Source: Clostridiales bacterium (GTDB lineage Bacteria > Bacillota > Clostridia > Oscillospirales > CAG-272). From it: 35,524 nucleotides of DNA. The translations under genes and the position numbers were made by a program. Each line of letters starts with the position of its first letter. The stretch's first letter is position 1. This document shows positions 25,699-34,243 of the stretch, one piece after another. The DNA lies in contig DURE01000016.1 of the NCBI GenBank assembly GCA_012837425.1, positions 1-35,524 of the forward strand, in the 5' to 3' direction. The notes beneath the pieces are model-generated. The model had not been told where the DNA came from, made no database searches, and saw only the letters and a list, made by a program, of their open reading frames with translations.

Positions 25699-28600
25699 TT
25701 AGCTGTTATACTTGGACCAGTCGTATACCGACGTGCCGTCTGGATTTGTGGCATAGTAGCGGTCATATGCAACCTTGAAGCTGTAATCGTCTTTGGACTT
25801 GGAGGCTGCTTTCCCGTCCTGAGATTCAAAGCAGTCATTTAAGTAGGCGTTAACCTTTCCTACTGTTTCTACGTATTTGTCGCCAAGTCCCTTGGGGAGC
25901 GTGATAGCCTTTATCTTTTCGACAATCCTGCCATATACGGCGTCAACTTCCTTGAGGTAGCGTGAAGTGCGGCTTGAGCCGTAAATGTAGTCCCACTTAG
26001 GAGCTGTTTTCCACTTACCCTTTGATGCATCCCATTTTCCTTTGACTTCGTCTCTGGCTTCGGCAATTTGCATGATGGCATCGTCCTTGTAGTAGGCAAG
26101 GAGTCTTACCTTCTCAAGATAGCCGTATGCGCCGAGTGTTGCAGTGTCGGTATCGCTATCACTCAGCACCATGTTGCAGACTTCTTCAAGCTTGGCTTTG
26201 GCAAGCATTTTAAAGCTCTTGGCGTGGCCGCTATCGATTATGTCGTCAACCTTTGAGTAGTTTACAACTTCAATAGGTGGATCGTCATTGGTGATATGAT
26301 TCCTACCGTTTATGTGGACAATATACTGATCTTTGCCCACTCTCTCAAGATAGTAGTTCGTGCCGTCGGCAGTGAGGGCTTGAATATTATTGTATATGCT
26401 TATATTTATCTTGTTGTTCTTATTGCTGTAATTATCGGACTTGAAACCGGCTACGGCGCTGACCTCGGTGAGGCCGGTGAGGTATTCGACAAATGCGCTG
26501 ATGTCGTTTGTCAGGTTGAGCGAATCCTCATCCTCATAACTGGCATAAGCAGCCTTAGCGGCGTTAATATATGCGGTTACCTGAGACCTGCAGAGGTTTA
26601 TCTGCGCGTTGAACATCTGGTCGGTATAGGTCTTGGCGAGATCCACCGCGGCGTCCTTGGCCACCACCAGTTTGTCAAGCTGGATTGTCAGCGCAACATT
26701 GTCCTTTGATTCTGTGCTCAGTGTGGCTTGGCTGGGATTAGCGTTCTTCTTATAATAAAGCTTTTCGCTGTTCGTGTCGACAGGCTGATATGTCTTGGCG
26801 GTGTATTTGCTGTAATCAAGCGCCATGATAGCGTCGCGCGCCGAGGTGGCAAGTGTGTTTATTGCCTTTTTGTAATCGTCTTTCTCGCCACTGGTAAGCT
26901 TTTTGCCGCCCTGTGCCACGCGGGTTTCGTTAACCTTCGCTACGTCGGTGCCGAAATTATCGGCAAATGTTTTAATCTTTTGGCTGAGTTCTACTCTGAA
27001 TTCATAGAAATCTATCATGTGGTCGAGCTCAACCTGAGCGCCGGCATAGTAGTCGGCTATATCTTTGACGGTATCATTGAGCGCCTTGAGTATCGCTATG
27101 AAGGCCGAGGTGTCTTCATCGGTGTTGAGCGTCAGTATGACATCGCCGTTTGCATCAACATCGCGGTTGAACACCAGAAGGTCGCTGATGTTTTTCTTGT
27201 TGTTGCTTGATGTAGCAACTTTGTCGAGGTCGGCGTATGTCGGAACCTTGAACTCGCTCAGCCCTGCAACGTAGGCGTCAGCCGCACTTTCTACTACTTT
27301 GCCGAATGCCTTGTCAAAGCTCTTGTATACCGCATCAGCATCATCAGAATTCAAATAATTGTCGGCCAGAACCTTAAGTGTGGCAACCTTGGCTTTAACA
27401 TTGGGCATTACTATCTTATTAAAGTACAGCTCTGTCATGGTGGCCACTGTTTTTGCCACTATAACGTCAACCTCTTTATAGGCGTCTTCAATGCTCAGCC
27501 TGCCCTTGAAGCTTCCGCTGAAGGTAAGCTTTAATAACTCGGCGGTGTTGAGTATGGCAATCCTCTGGAACTCGTTGAGCAGCTGCTGGTCCGAAGAACC
27601 GAGCTCCACCAAAGTTCCGTAGGTTACCACATAATTCTTATAATTGTCAACAATTTCTGCATTCAGATATGCGCCGAGATACGAGTTGTCAATGCCTGCA
27701 AATTCGCCGCCTGTAAATTCGCCTTCGTTCATGAAGAGGGTCGGCAGGAAATCGATCATCGCTTTGGCCTGAGACTGATACTGGGCAAGCCAGTTGTCAT
27801 ACAGAACGAGCACATAATTTTTGACAAAGTCCTCGCCGGTGAGCACAACCTTATCATCGGCGTCTTTCTTCTTAATCGGCGAGTCGTCGCCGCCGTTGGC
27901 TACCATGAAGATTTTGTAGAGCTCGTATGCCGCTTCAATAGCATCGCTATTGGCCTTAATGTCGGCAAAGGTCGGGTTGGTCAATATGGCTTCGACAGCC
28001 GCATATGCATCGTCGGCAACATTACCGGCATAAGTCTTCAGAACCCTGAGCTTGCTTTCGGCATAGCGGAGTGTGCTGGTAGCGACGTTGAAGGTGTTCA
28101 TTACATAGCCGTCAAGCGCGGTGCTTTTTGCCGAATCTTCAGGGTCATAATCGGCAACGATGAAGCCAACGCTCGTAAAGTAGGGTGAGTACTTCTTGAG
28201 CCAGGCTATGTAATCTTCGCGGGCTTTATTAACAGCTTCTTCGTGTGTGGTGAAGAGCTCGGTGTCTATATCGCCGAAGTTTTTAATCAGCGCCTGCACC
28301 ACCTCTCCTTCAGAAGCGATGCTCGGGATCTTGGCAGCGTCGTCGGCCAGCTTTGTCAGAATCTCGGTCACGCCGTCGGCTGTCGTAGCTCTGTAAAGGG
28401 CTGAATACGCATCGTCAAACAGCTTGGCAAGCTTATAATAGTTGTCCTCTGTGTACCAGAGGTGACGGAGCGTGAGGTACTTGACCTTCATCTGGGAAAG
28501 CTCTGCAAGCACAGATTCGTTGATTAGCTTGGAGATGTCTTCCCACTCACCGGGGTCAATGACGTCGGGATCGGGCTGATCCTTGATGGAGCCAATCTCA

Positions 28601-28896
28601 TTCTTTGCATCTTCCAGTTCTTTCTGCAATTGTTGGTTGGCTTCTTTTTGCTTGTTAATTTCATCATTTGCAGCATCAAGCTGATTCTTAAGGTCTTCTG
28701 CCAGCTTGGCTGCTTTGTCTGCTATGGACTGAGCGTCTGCGACAGATTGATTGTTCGCAATAGCCTGATCCTTCAGGGCATCAATAGCCTCTTCGAGCTC
28801 CTTGGTATTGTTGCACCCGGCGAACACCGACGCCGTCATGAGCAACACAAGAACAAGGGCGAAGAGTCTGATGCCGGTTTTCTTGTTTCTAAGCAT
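25699..28896 (-). CDS. large (1065-residue) secreted lipoprotein with an N-terminal coiled coil, unrecognised family
   Basis: The protein begins with a lipoprotein signal peptide: basic MLRNKKTGIR, hydrophobic LFALVLVLLMTASVF, lipobox FAGC with Cys28. After cleavage and lipid attachment it should sit on the outer face of the membrane. Residues about 31-105 form a coiled coil (ELEDAKNEIGSIK, LAEDLKNQLDAANDEINKQK). A PDPDVIDPGEW linker and about 940 mostly helical residues with many Tyr, Lys, Asp and Ala follow. I recognise no enzyme motif, SLH domain or LPxTG anchor. AGGAGG-like GGAGG precedes the ATG by 7 bases. The gene is monocistronic, with its own terminator. Base use is less GC-rich than in the housekeeping genes around it, which may reflect a different origin. 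A solute-binding, adhesin or structural role is possible; none can be chosen. Confidence 0.85.
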   Translation of the reverse strand: MLRNKKTGIRLFALVLVLLMTASVFAGCNNTKELEEAIDALKDQAIANNQSVADAQSIADKAAKLAEDLKNQLDAANDEINKQKEANQQLQKELEDAKNEIGSIKDQPDPDVIDPGEWEDISKLINESVLAELSQMKVKYLTLRHLWYTEDNYYKLAKLFDDAYSALYRATTADGVTEILTKLADDAAKIPSIASEGEVVQALIKNFGDIDTELFTTHEEAVNKAREDYIAWLKKYSPYFTSVGFIVADYDPEDSAKSTALDGYVMNTFNVATSTLRYAESKLRVLKTYAGNVADDAYAAVEAILTNPTFADIKANSDAIEAAYELYKIFMVANGGDDSPIKKKDADDKVVLTGEDFVKNYVLVLYDNWLAQYQSQAKAMIDFLPTLFMNEGEFTGGEFAGIDNSYLGAYLNAEIVDNYKNYVVTYGTLVELGSSDQQLLNEFQRIAILNTAELLKLTFSGSFKGRLSIEDAYKEVDVIVAKTVATMTELYFNKIVMPNVKAKVATLKVLADNYLNSDDADAVYKSFDKAFGKVVESAADAYVAGLSEFKVPTYADLDKVATSSNNKKNISDLLVFNRDVDANGDVILTLNTDEDTSAFIAILKALNDTVKDIADYYAGAQVELDHMIDFYEFRVELSQKIKTFADNFGTDVAKVNETRVAQGGKKLTSGEKDDYKKAINTLATSARDAIMALDYSKYTAKTYQPVDTNSEKLYYKKNANPSQATLSTESKDNVALTIQLDKLVVAKDAAVDLAKTYTDQMFNAQINLCRSQVTAYINAAKAAYASYEDEDSLNLTNDISAFVEYLTGLTEVSAVAGFKSDNYSNKNNKINISIYNNIQALTADGTNYYLERVGKDQYIVHINGRNHITNDDPPIEVVNYSKVDDIIDSGHAKSFKMLAKAKLEEVCNMVLSDSDTDTATLGAYGYLEKVRLLAYYKDDAIMQIAEARDEVKGKWDASKGKWKTAPKWDYIYGSSRTSRYLKEVDAVYGRIVEKIKAITLPKGLGDKYVETVGKVNAYLNDCFESQDGKAASKSKDDYSFKVAYDRYYATNPDGTSVYDWSKYNS

Positions 28897-28927
28897 AACT
28901 TGCCTCCATAATTAGATTTGTGATTTG

Positions 28928-28975
28928 ATTTTACACTAATATTTTGAATGTTGCATTAGTTTTGTGTGAACTAAT
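28928..28975 (-). promoter_or_regulatory. promoter region and candidate operator of the giant lipoprotein gene
   Basis: A -10-like TAAAAT lies at 28928-28933 on the minus strand, with no good -35. A palindrome ATTAGTT-N7-AACTAAT (28955-28975) covers the expected -35 area, and a further ACTAAT is at 28935-28940. Three copies of one hexamer at the promoter suggest a repressor or activator site. Confidence 0.4.
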
Positions 28976-29150
28976 TGTAAATAAATCATCTTTTCCCGGC
29001 CTGTGGCAATTTTTTTATTATAAAATTCGAGTGTTTCTGTTGCACGGCGACAAAGTGGCTGCCGCCCTGCATAAGCTTATCATACCGGTGCAAACAATGC
29101 AAGTAATGCTTTTGTGAACAAATTGCTCCGGATGTTCGGGTGTTATGGTA

Positions 29151-29351
29151 CAATAGATAGGTAACAAAAAAGTAGAGAAAACGCACTCAAATATGGTATG
29201 ATGTTAATAGCCAAAAAAACACATATATAAGAGAGGACGCTTAAGCACGGATGTGCTTAGCGACTGTCAAGCATTACAGAGTCAATTATATTACTGTCCC
29301 GTTGTCAAGGTGGTCGGTAGTATTTTTTGAGTTGTGTGTTACCTATCATTG
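29151..29351. other. intergenic block bounded by an imperfect inverted repeat, possibly a structured RNA or small mobile element
   Basis: CAATAGATAGGTAAC (29151-29165) and GTTACCTATCATTG (29338-29351) are reverse complements apart from one extra A. Between them are an extended -10 element (TGG-TATGAT, 29197-29202), a strong stem-loop (CGCTTAAGCAC/GTGCTTAGCG, 29238-29262, one bulged T), a weak TACTG/CGGTA stem and a run of six T (29322-29327). No convincing open frame crosses it. It could be a small RNA gene, a leader structure, or a MITE-like insertion. The rest of the 28976-29391 spacer holds nothing I recognise, and I see no DnaA box cluster. Confidence 0.4.
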
Positions 29352-29391
29352 ACGACTGCACAGGCTCGTGTCCATAAATTTTGCAAATCAC

Positions 29392-29420
29392 TTGACAAAT
29401 GGTACTTTTTATGCAATAAT
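29392..29420 (+). promoter_or_regulatory. promoter of rpmH
   Basis: TTGACA (29392-29397), 17-base spacer, AATAAT (29415-29420). The start is expected near 29427, with a leader of about 70 nt. It probably also drives part of rnpA-yidD-yidC-jag. Confidence 0.8.
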
Positions 29421-29498
29421 GTAAGCTGTCATTGTGTTATGGACGTAAAAATCAACCGGATATTTTCGTTTCCATTAATCCGAAAGGGGTGCATCATA

Positions 29499-29633
29499 AT
29501 GCTCAGGACCTACCAACCCAAAAAGCGTCAGAGAAAAAAGGAGCACGGCTTCAGAAAAAGAATGAGAACGGCTGACGGTAGAAAAATCCTCAAAAAAAGA
29601 CGCGCAAAAGGCAGAGAAAGATTAACCTATTGA
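29499..29633 (+). CDS. rpmH: 50S ribosomal protein L34
   Basis: The 44-residue protein [20 protein letters not shown] and on to the end is a textbook L34: strongly basic, 44 residues, with the KRxKxHGFRxRM pattern and the final [15 protein letters not shown] segment. It binds 23S rRNA in the large subunit. GAAAGGGG lies upstream of the ATG. The frame can be read back to 29334, but that extension crosses the promoter and is not translated. The order rpmH-rnpA-yidD-yidC-jag is the conserved origin-proximal bacterial block. Confidence 0.98.
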   Translation: MLRTYQPKKRQRKKEHGFRKRMRTADGRKILKKRRAKGRERLTY

Positions 29634-29647
29634 TATCAGCATATCTT

Positions 29648-29702
29648 AAAAAGCCACCGATTGCCGAGGAACGCTGCAGTGTTTTATGGCATCGGGGTTT
29701 TT
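29648..29702 (+). terminator. imperfect hairpin after rpmH, possible partial terminator
   Basis: A left arm AAAAAGCCACCGATTGCC pairs with GGCATCGGGGTTTTT with small bulges, and the right arm ends in five T. Partial termination here would lower rnpA relative to rpmH, matching their very different needs. The rest of the 186-bp gap up to rnpA shows nothing recognisable. Confidence 0.4.
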
Positions 29703-29819
29703 AGAATACGGGGTATTAACTGTCCGCAAAACCGGCCCGGGCCAAAAGAGCGCAGAGGGCATGCCCGGGTGTCCTTCCTGGCCCCGCCTCGCATAACCGG
29801 CACGCGGAGGGATGTTTAG

Positions 29820-30203
29820 ATGAAACACATATCGCTCAAGGAAAATCATCTGTTTGGCAAGGCATATGCCGGTGGGCAGAAATATTTCGGCAGATTCACC
29901 TCGGTTTATGTGCTGCGCGACCGCGCGGCGCACCGGCTGATGAAGGCAAATCCCGAGAAGGAATACATCAACCGGCTCGGAATCACGGTTTCAAAAAGGC
30001 TCGGGGGCGCGGTTGTTCGCAGCCGCCTGCGCCGGATTCTCCGCGAAGGATTTTGTGCACTTGAAAAAGAATGCAATCTCAAAACCGGTTACATTATAGT
30101 AATAAGCGCCAAGGCCGCCGCCCTCGGCAAAAAAAGCACCGATATATACCACGAGCTGAAAATTGCCTTTGACAAGCTCGGGCTGACCTGTGCCGGACAA
30201 TGA
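29820..30203 (+). CDS. rnpA: ribonuclease P protein component
   Basis: The 127-residue basic protein helps RNase P RNA bind and process the 5' ends of precursor tRNAs. The family RNR motif is clear: [20 protein letters not shown] and RRILRE (about residues 51-76). The N-terminus [15 protein letters not shown] and the [10 protein letters not shown] strand are also typical. GGAGGGA lies 8 bases before the ATG. The end overlaps yidD by 4 bases. Confidence 0.96.
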   Translation: MKHISLKENHLFGKAYAGGQKYFGRFTSVYVLRDRAAHRLMKANPEKEYINRLGITVSKRLGGAVVRSRLRRILREGFCALEKECNLKTGYIIVISAKAAALGKKSTDIYHELKIAFDKLGLTCAGQ

Positions 30204-30442
30204 CTATGAAATCAGTTTTCATATGGTTGATACGTCTCTACCAAAAATATCTGTCTCCCCTCAAACGTTATCCGACCTGCCGGTTTACGCCGACATGTTC
30301 AAGCTACGCCGCCGAGGCGTTTTCAGAATGGGGCTTCTTTGCGGGACTGGGGCTGACAATCTGGAGAATACTCCGGTGCAATCCTTTCTGCGCTGGCGGG
30401 TATGACCCGGTTCCCGAGCGCCGCAAAAAACGGAACCAATAA
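30200..30442 (+). CDS. yidD: membrane protein insertion efficiency factor YidD
   Basis: The 80-residue protein has the YidD signature: [12 protein letters not shown], then [11 protein letters not shown], then a hydrophobic stretch and [14 protein letters not shown]. YidD is a small membrane-associated protein that helps YidC insert membrane proteins. The ATG overlaps the rnpA stop; an ATG two codons later (MKSVFIW) is an equally likely start. The C-terminus is basic. It sits immediately between rnpA and yidC, as in most bacteria. Confidence 0.95.
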   Translation: MTMKSVFIWLIRLYQKYLSPLKRYPTCRFTPTCSSYAAEAFSEWGFFAGLGLTIWRILRCNPFCAGGYDPVPERRKKRNQ

Positions 30443-30550
30443 ATGAGGCAGACGATATTTGCAATGACAGTGCACCAAATTATAAAAAAGGACCCCGCCT
30501 CCGGCCGCCGACCCGAGCACCGGGCGTGATACCAGACGGGAGAAAAAACA

Positions 30551-32284
30551 ATGTCAACAATCCAAAAACCACAAAAAAGCACTAAAAGGCTTTTATGCAC
30601 GCTGCTGGCCGCCCTCCTTTTGTGCGGTATTTTAGTGATTCCGGCCTCGGCCGGGGAGACAGTCGACACCACCGCCGCAGAACCGACGCTGAGTGCCGGC
30701 AAGCTAAAGAGTATAGGTGATATCATTGCCTCAGCAAAGGCGGATGCCAAGGCCGAGGATACCAGAACGCCGCGCGATATGCTGACCGCCGCCTACTTTG
30801 CGGACGACCTTCTGGCCGCTGTTGAGGCAATAAAAAAAGCAAACGAAGCGCAGAGCACACCGGCAGATATTGATTATGACGCCCTGACGCTTGAGGATGT
30901 CGCGGCGCTTGTCGAGATAATGAAAACTGAGGTCAGCATGGCAAAGCCGACCGGGTTTTTTGCCGGCATCCAGCTTGCCGCCGGGAGTATGCTCAACTGG
31001 CTGACCCAGGTGCTGGGCGGCGGCAACTATATAATCGGACTTATCGTGTTTGCGCTGCTCCTTGAGCTTGTAATGCTGCCGCTGACCGTAAAGCAGCAGA
31101 GAAACTCGATTAGGTACGCCTCGCTCAAGCCCAAGGAGGCGGCTATCCGCAAGAAATATGCCGGACGCGAGGACAAGGTCACCAAAAACAAGATGGTAGT
31201 CGAGATACAGGAGATGTACCAGAAGGAAGGGTACAATCCCGGCTCGAGCTGCCTGCCAATGCTCATTCAGCTGCCGGTTATTTTCATACTCTACTATGTG
31301 GTCATAAACCCCATAATATTTGTCATGAAGCTCTCGGCTGGCATCTCCGAGGCGCTGACTGTTTTTGCCGGGACCTCGGCCGCGGCCGGAGGACTCGGGG
31401 TTGAAGTGGGCACAATGCGCGGGACTATTCAGATAGCGGCTCTGATAAAGGACAACCCCGAGTTTATCGATAAGCTCGGCGCGTTCCAGTATTTTTCAAA
31501 CAGCGCCGAGGTTGCCGATGCGGTTGCCGGCGCGCAGCTGCCAAACTTCAACTTTTTCGGCCTGAACTTCGGGTTGGTGCCCGACATTATGAATCCTGAC
31601 TGGCTGCTTTTGATTCCGGTCCTGACCTTTGCGGTTTCACTTCTGAGCATGAAGCTGACGCGGAAGCTGACGCCCCAGCCTTCTGCCGAGAACGACCAGG
31701 CCACAGGGTGCTCTAACAGCATTATGGACATCGGAATGCCGGCCTTCGGCGCTTATATCTGCTTTGTGGTGCCTGCCGCGCTCGGCTTTTACTGGATGAT
31801 TAAGAACCTGCTCAGCACGGCAAGCCGGCTGGTGCTGGCCAAGGTCATGCCGTTGCCGGTATTTACCGAGGAGGACTACAAGGCCGCCGAGCGCGAGATA
31901 CTCAAGGGCAAGAGCAGCAGGGGAGGCAGGCGCGCCCCCTCTGGCAAACCGGTCCGCTCGCTCCACCATATCGACGACGAGGATTTTGAGGACACCCGTG
32001 CAAGAGCCCTTGAGCGCAAGGCCAGGCTTGAGGCATACGAACGGGAACTTGCCGAACAGCAGACAGCCAAGTCGAGAGGGGCCGGGGTGAAAAACGAGGA
32101 CGACCGACCCATGCTCTCGCTCCCTGACATCTTCAAGAGAAAAAAGAAAACCGGCAACACGGCACAGGAGGAGGGCACAGGTAAAACCGGCACACCTGAA
32201 CAAAAAGCAGGCGGCGAAAAAACCGACACTCAGCCCGAAAAAACCGACCCGAAGAACCCCGAAAATAAGCCAAAGGGTAAATAA
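30551..32284 (+). CDS. yidC: YidC/Oxa1-family membrane protein insertase with a long N-terminal and basic C-terminal extension
   Basis: The 577-residue insertase places proteins in the membrane alone or with SecYEG. An N-terminal hydrophobic segment ending ILVIPASA looks like a signal sequence. About 110 extracellular residues follow, longer than in Bacillus SpoIIIJ. The Oxa1 core has LLELVMLPLTVKQQRNSIRY, YNPGSSCLPMLIQLPVIFIL and the later helices around AYICFVVPAALGFYWMIKNL. The arginine in KQQRNSIR corresponds to the conserved groove residue. The last roughly 130 residues are highly charged (KRKKKTGNTAQEE and on) and may contact ribosomes, as in other YidC proteins with basic tails. GGGAGA precedes the ATG. 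Confidence 0.95.
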   Translation: MSTIQKPQKSTKRLLCTLLAALLLCGILVIPASAGETVDTTAAEPTLSAGKLKSIGDIIASAKADAKAEDTRTPRDMLTAAYFADDLLAAVEAIKKANEAQSTPADIDYDALTLEDVAALVEIMKTEVSMAKPTGFFAGIQLAAGSMLNWLTQVLGGGNYIIGLIVFALLLELVMLPLTVKQQRNSIRYASLKPKEAAIRKKYAGREDKVTKNKMVVEIQEMYQKEGYNPGSSCLPMLIQLPVIFILYYVVINPIIFVMKLSAGISEALTVFAGTSAAAGGLGVEVGTMRGTIQIAALIKDNPEFIDKLGAFQYFSNSAEVADAVAGAQLPNFNFFGLNFGLVPDIMNPDWLLLIPVLTFAVSLLSMKLTRKLTPQPSAENDQATGCSNSIMDIGMPAFGAYICFVVPAALGFYWMIKNLLSTASRLVLAKVMPLPVFTEEDYKAAEREILKGKSSRGGRRAPSGKPVRSLHHIDDEDFEDTRARALERKARLEAYERELAEQQTAKSRGAGVKNEDDRPMLSLPDIFKRKKKTGNTAQEEGTGKTGTPEQKAGGEKTDTQPEKTDPKNPENKPKGK

Positions 32285-32346
32285 TGCCGTCGGCCTGCCG
32301 ACACCAAATACAGTGATGCCGCTTTGTGCGGTGTGGAGGATATTCT

Positions 32347-33048
32347 GTGAAAAGAGAAGTTATTGTAACCGGAAAAACCATTGAGGAAGCTGTAGAAGCC
32401 GCCGTGCGGGAGCTGGGCGCGCCCTCGGCCGAAAAAATCAGTTATACCGTTCTTGAGGAGCCCAAGCGCGGCTTGTTCGGAATCGGGGCTGCCCCGGCAA
32501 AGATAAGTGCGACCTATACGGCCGGAGGCGCCGAGGTTGCGCTTGAATTCGTCAAAAAAATTGTTGCCGATATGGGAATTGAGGCCGCAGTCCGCCTGGA
32601 GGACAGGGGAGAGGGTGATGTTCGAATCAATATAGAGGGCAACGGGGTCGGGGTGCTGATAGGCCACCACGGCGAGACGCTCGACGCGCTTCAGTATCTT
32701 GCCAACCTCGCCGCAAACCGCAAGGGCAGCGGCGAGAGGCGAGAATATGTCAAGATAACACTTGATGTCGAGGGCTACCGCGCCAAGCGCGAGGAGGCGC
32801 TCCGCGCGCTTGCCCGCCGCATGGCAGAGCGGGTGCTGAAATACAAAAAAAGCGTGATGCTCGAGCCGATGAATCCCTACGAGCGGAGGATAATCCACTC
32901 CGAGGTACAGCTGATAGAAGGGGTGTCAACCAACTCAATCGGTTCTGAAAACAACCGCAAGGTGGTTTTGTATCTTGACGAAAAGGGAATCAGGGCGGGG
33001 AAGAAGACGGCCTCAAAAAAGAAGGAAGATATTGCAGACGAGGACTGA
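32347..33048 (+). CDS. jag: KhpB/Jag RNA-binding protein (Jag-N, KH and R3H domains)
   Basis: The 233-residue protein has a Jag-N domain (about 1-50, VKREVIVTGKTIEEAVEAAV and LEEPKRGLFGIG). A KH domain follows (about 65-145, with IGHHGETLDALQYL in the GxxG position), then an R3H domain (about 150-210, MNPYERRIIHSEVQ). In Firmicutes, KhpB binds RNA with KhpA and influences cell elongation and division. The start is the GTG preceded by GGAGG at six bases; the more upstream GTG in frame lacks a ribosome site. It follows yidC by 62 bp in the conserved order. Confidence 0.95.
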   Translation: MKREVIVTGKTIEEAVEAAVRELGAPSAEKISYTVLEEPKRGLFGIGAAPAKISATYTAGGAEVALEFVKKIVADMGIEAAVRLEDRGEGDVRINIEGNGVGVLIGHHGETLDALQYLANLAANRKGSGERREYVKITLDVEGYRAKREEALRALARRMAERVLKYKKSVMLEPMNPYERRIIHSEVQLIEGVSTNSIGSENNRKVVLYLDEKGIRAGKKTASKKKEDIADED

Positions 33049-33092
33049 AGGCCGGACGATATAACCTGCGGAAAAATCGGGGAGGGCTGGCC

Positions 33093-34124
33093 ATGACAAT
33101 ACTGAAGGAAGCAGATTTTCGCAGACAAATAAAGAAAAACCCGGCGCCGGGATACCTCTTTTTCGGCGAGGAGGATTACCTGAAGGCTCATGCTGCAAGG
33201 CTTTTGCGCGAGAGGATTTGCGGCGTGGGGGAGATGGCCGGGTTTAACTATATCCGCCTTTGCGCCGACGAGTATTCCCCCGAAAAACTGCTTGGGGTTA
33301 TGGCGCCGCTACCTATGTTCGGCGAGCGCAAGCTTGTTGAGCTCTTCGGGCTTGATTTCGGTTCAATGCGGGCCGAGGAGCTGAGCTCGCTTTGCAATGT
33401 GCTTGCCACGTCGGGCGAATACGACTACAACACCATCCTGATATATGTCGCCGCAGGCGGTATTGACGAGGGAAGGCTGCCCGGCCGCCCCTCGGCAACA
33501 CTTGCAAGACTCGGTAAATACCTTACCCCGGTATGGTTTGAAAAATGCCCGCCGTCCCGGCTTTTGAGCTGGGTCGGCAGGCATTTTGAGTATAATAAGG
33601 TCAGCGCCTCCCGGGAAATCTGCCGGGAAATTATCGAATACTGCGGCAGGGACATGTATATTCTTGCCGGGGAGATTGACAAGGTCAGCTTTTACACCCT
33701 CTCGCAGGGAAGGACCGAAGTACAGGCCGGCGACATATATGAGGTTGCGGTTCCCGACGGCAGCTATGACGCCTTTGCATTTGCCAATTCGCTTACGGCC
33801 GGCGACCTGCCGCGGGCACTTTCTGTTCTTATGCTCATGAAGCAGCAGAGGATTGAACCTGTAAAAATTATGGCCGAGATCTCCCGGGTATTCGGCGACC
33901 TGCTCACCGTGCGCATGCTGGCCGACGAAGGGTTCGGGGTACAGGAGATTTCCGAAAAGCTAAAAATGCATGAATACCGCACAAAACTCTACTTTGCGGC
34001 GGTGGCCAAAACCACATCCGCCGAATTATCCCGCGTGCTCGGCCTCTGCGCCAGGGCAGACGCGTCACTGAAGCTGTCGCCTGCCGGATATACCCCGATA
34101 GAGCTTTTGGTCTGCTCGCTTTAG
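33093..34124 (+). CDS. holA: DNA polymerase III subunit delta (clamp-loader subunit)
   Basis: The 343-residue protein opens the sliding clamp during loading. The family pattern is visible: PGYLFFGEEDYLKAHAARLL at the start, NYIRLCADEYSPEKLLGVM and PMFGERKLVEL in the first domain. The central region contains YCGRDMYILAGEIDKVSFY, and the C-terminal helical collar domain has LMLMKQQRIEPVKIMAEISR. There is no functional P-loop, as expected for delta. GGGGAGGG precedes the ATG. It lies 44 bp after jag in the same direction. In Bacillus-type genomes holA sits near comEC and rpsT instead, so this placement is less usual. Confidence 0.93.
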   Translation: MTILKEADFRRQIKKNPAPGYLFFGEEDYLKAHAARLLRERICGVGEMAGFNYIRLCADEYSPEKLLGVMAPLPMFGERKLVELFGLDFGSMRAEELSSLCNVLATSGEYDYNTILIYVAAGGIDEGRLPGRPSATLARLGKYLTPVWFEKCPPSRLLSWVGRHFEYNKVSASREICREIIEYCGRDMYILAGEIDKVSFYTLSQGRTEVQAGDIYEVAVPDGSYDAFAFANSLTAGDLPRALSVLMLMKQQRIEPVKIMAEISRVFGDLLTVRMLADEGFGVQEISEKLKMHEYRTKLYFAAVAKTTSAELSRVLGLCARADASLKLSPAGYTPIELLVCSL

Positions 34125-34162
34125 ACTCGGGCCTGTAGTACTAACAAAAATTCCCGCGACAG

Positions 34163-34191
34163 TTGAATTGTGTAAGAGGTTGTGCTATAAT
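34163..34191 (+). promoter_or_regulatory. promoter of the small lipoprotein gene
   Basis: TTGAAT (34163-34168), 17-base spacer, perfect TATAAT (34186-34191). The start would be near 34198, with a leader of about 46 nt. It is separate from the rpmH-holA transcript. Confidence 0.8.
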
Positions 34192-34243
34192 AAATTAACC
34201 GGTGGAAGAATGCCCGCCCGGAATATGTTTTTTGGAGTATATC

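Noticed and set aside
29300-29330. T-box-like AAGGTGGTCGG before a T run
   Set aside because: The T-box consensus needs AGGGTGGNACCGCG with a specifier stem and a strong terminator. Only a partial match is present, and the downstream gene is rpmH, not a tRNA synthetase or amino acid gene.
28897-29498. Chromosome replication origin next to rpmH
   Set aside because: No TTATCCACA-type DnaA boxes were found in the spacer, and dnaA is not adjacent.
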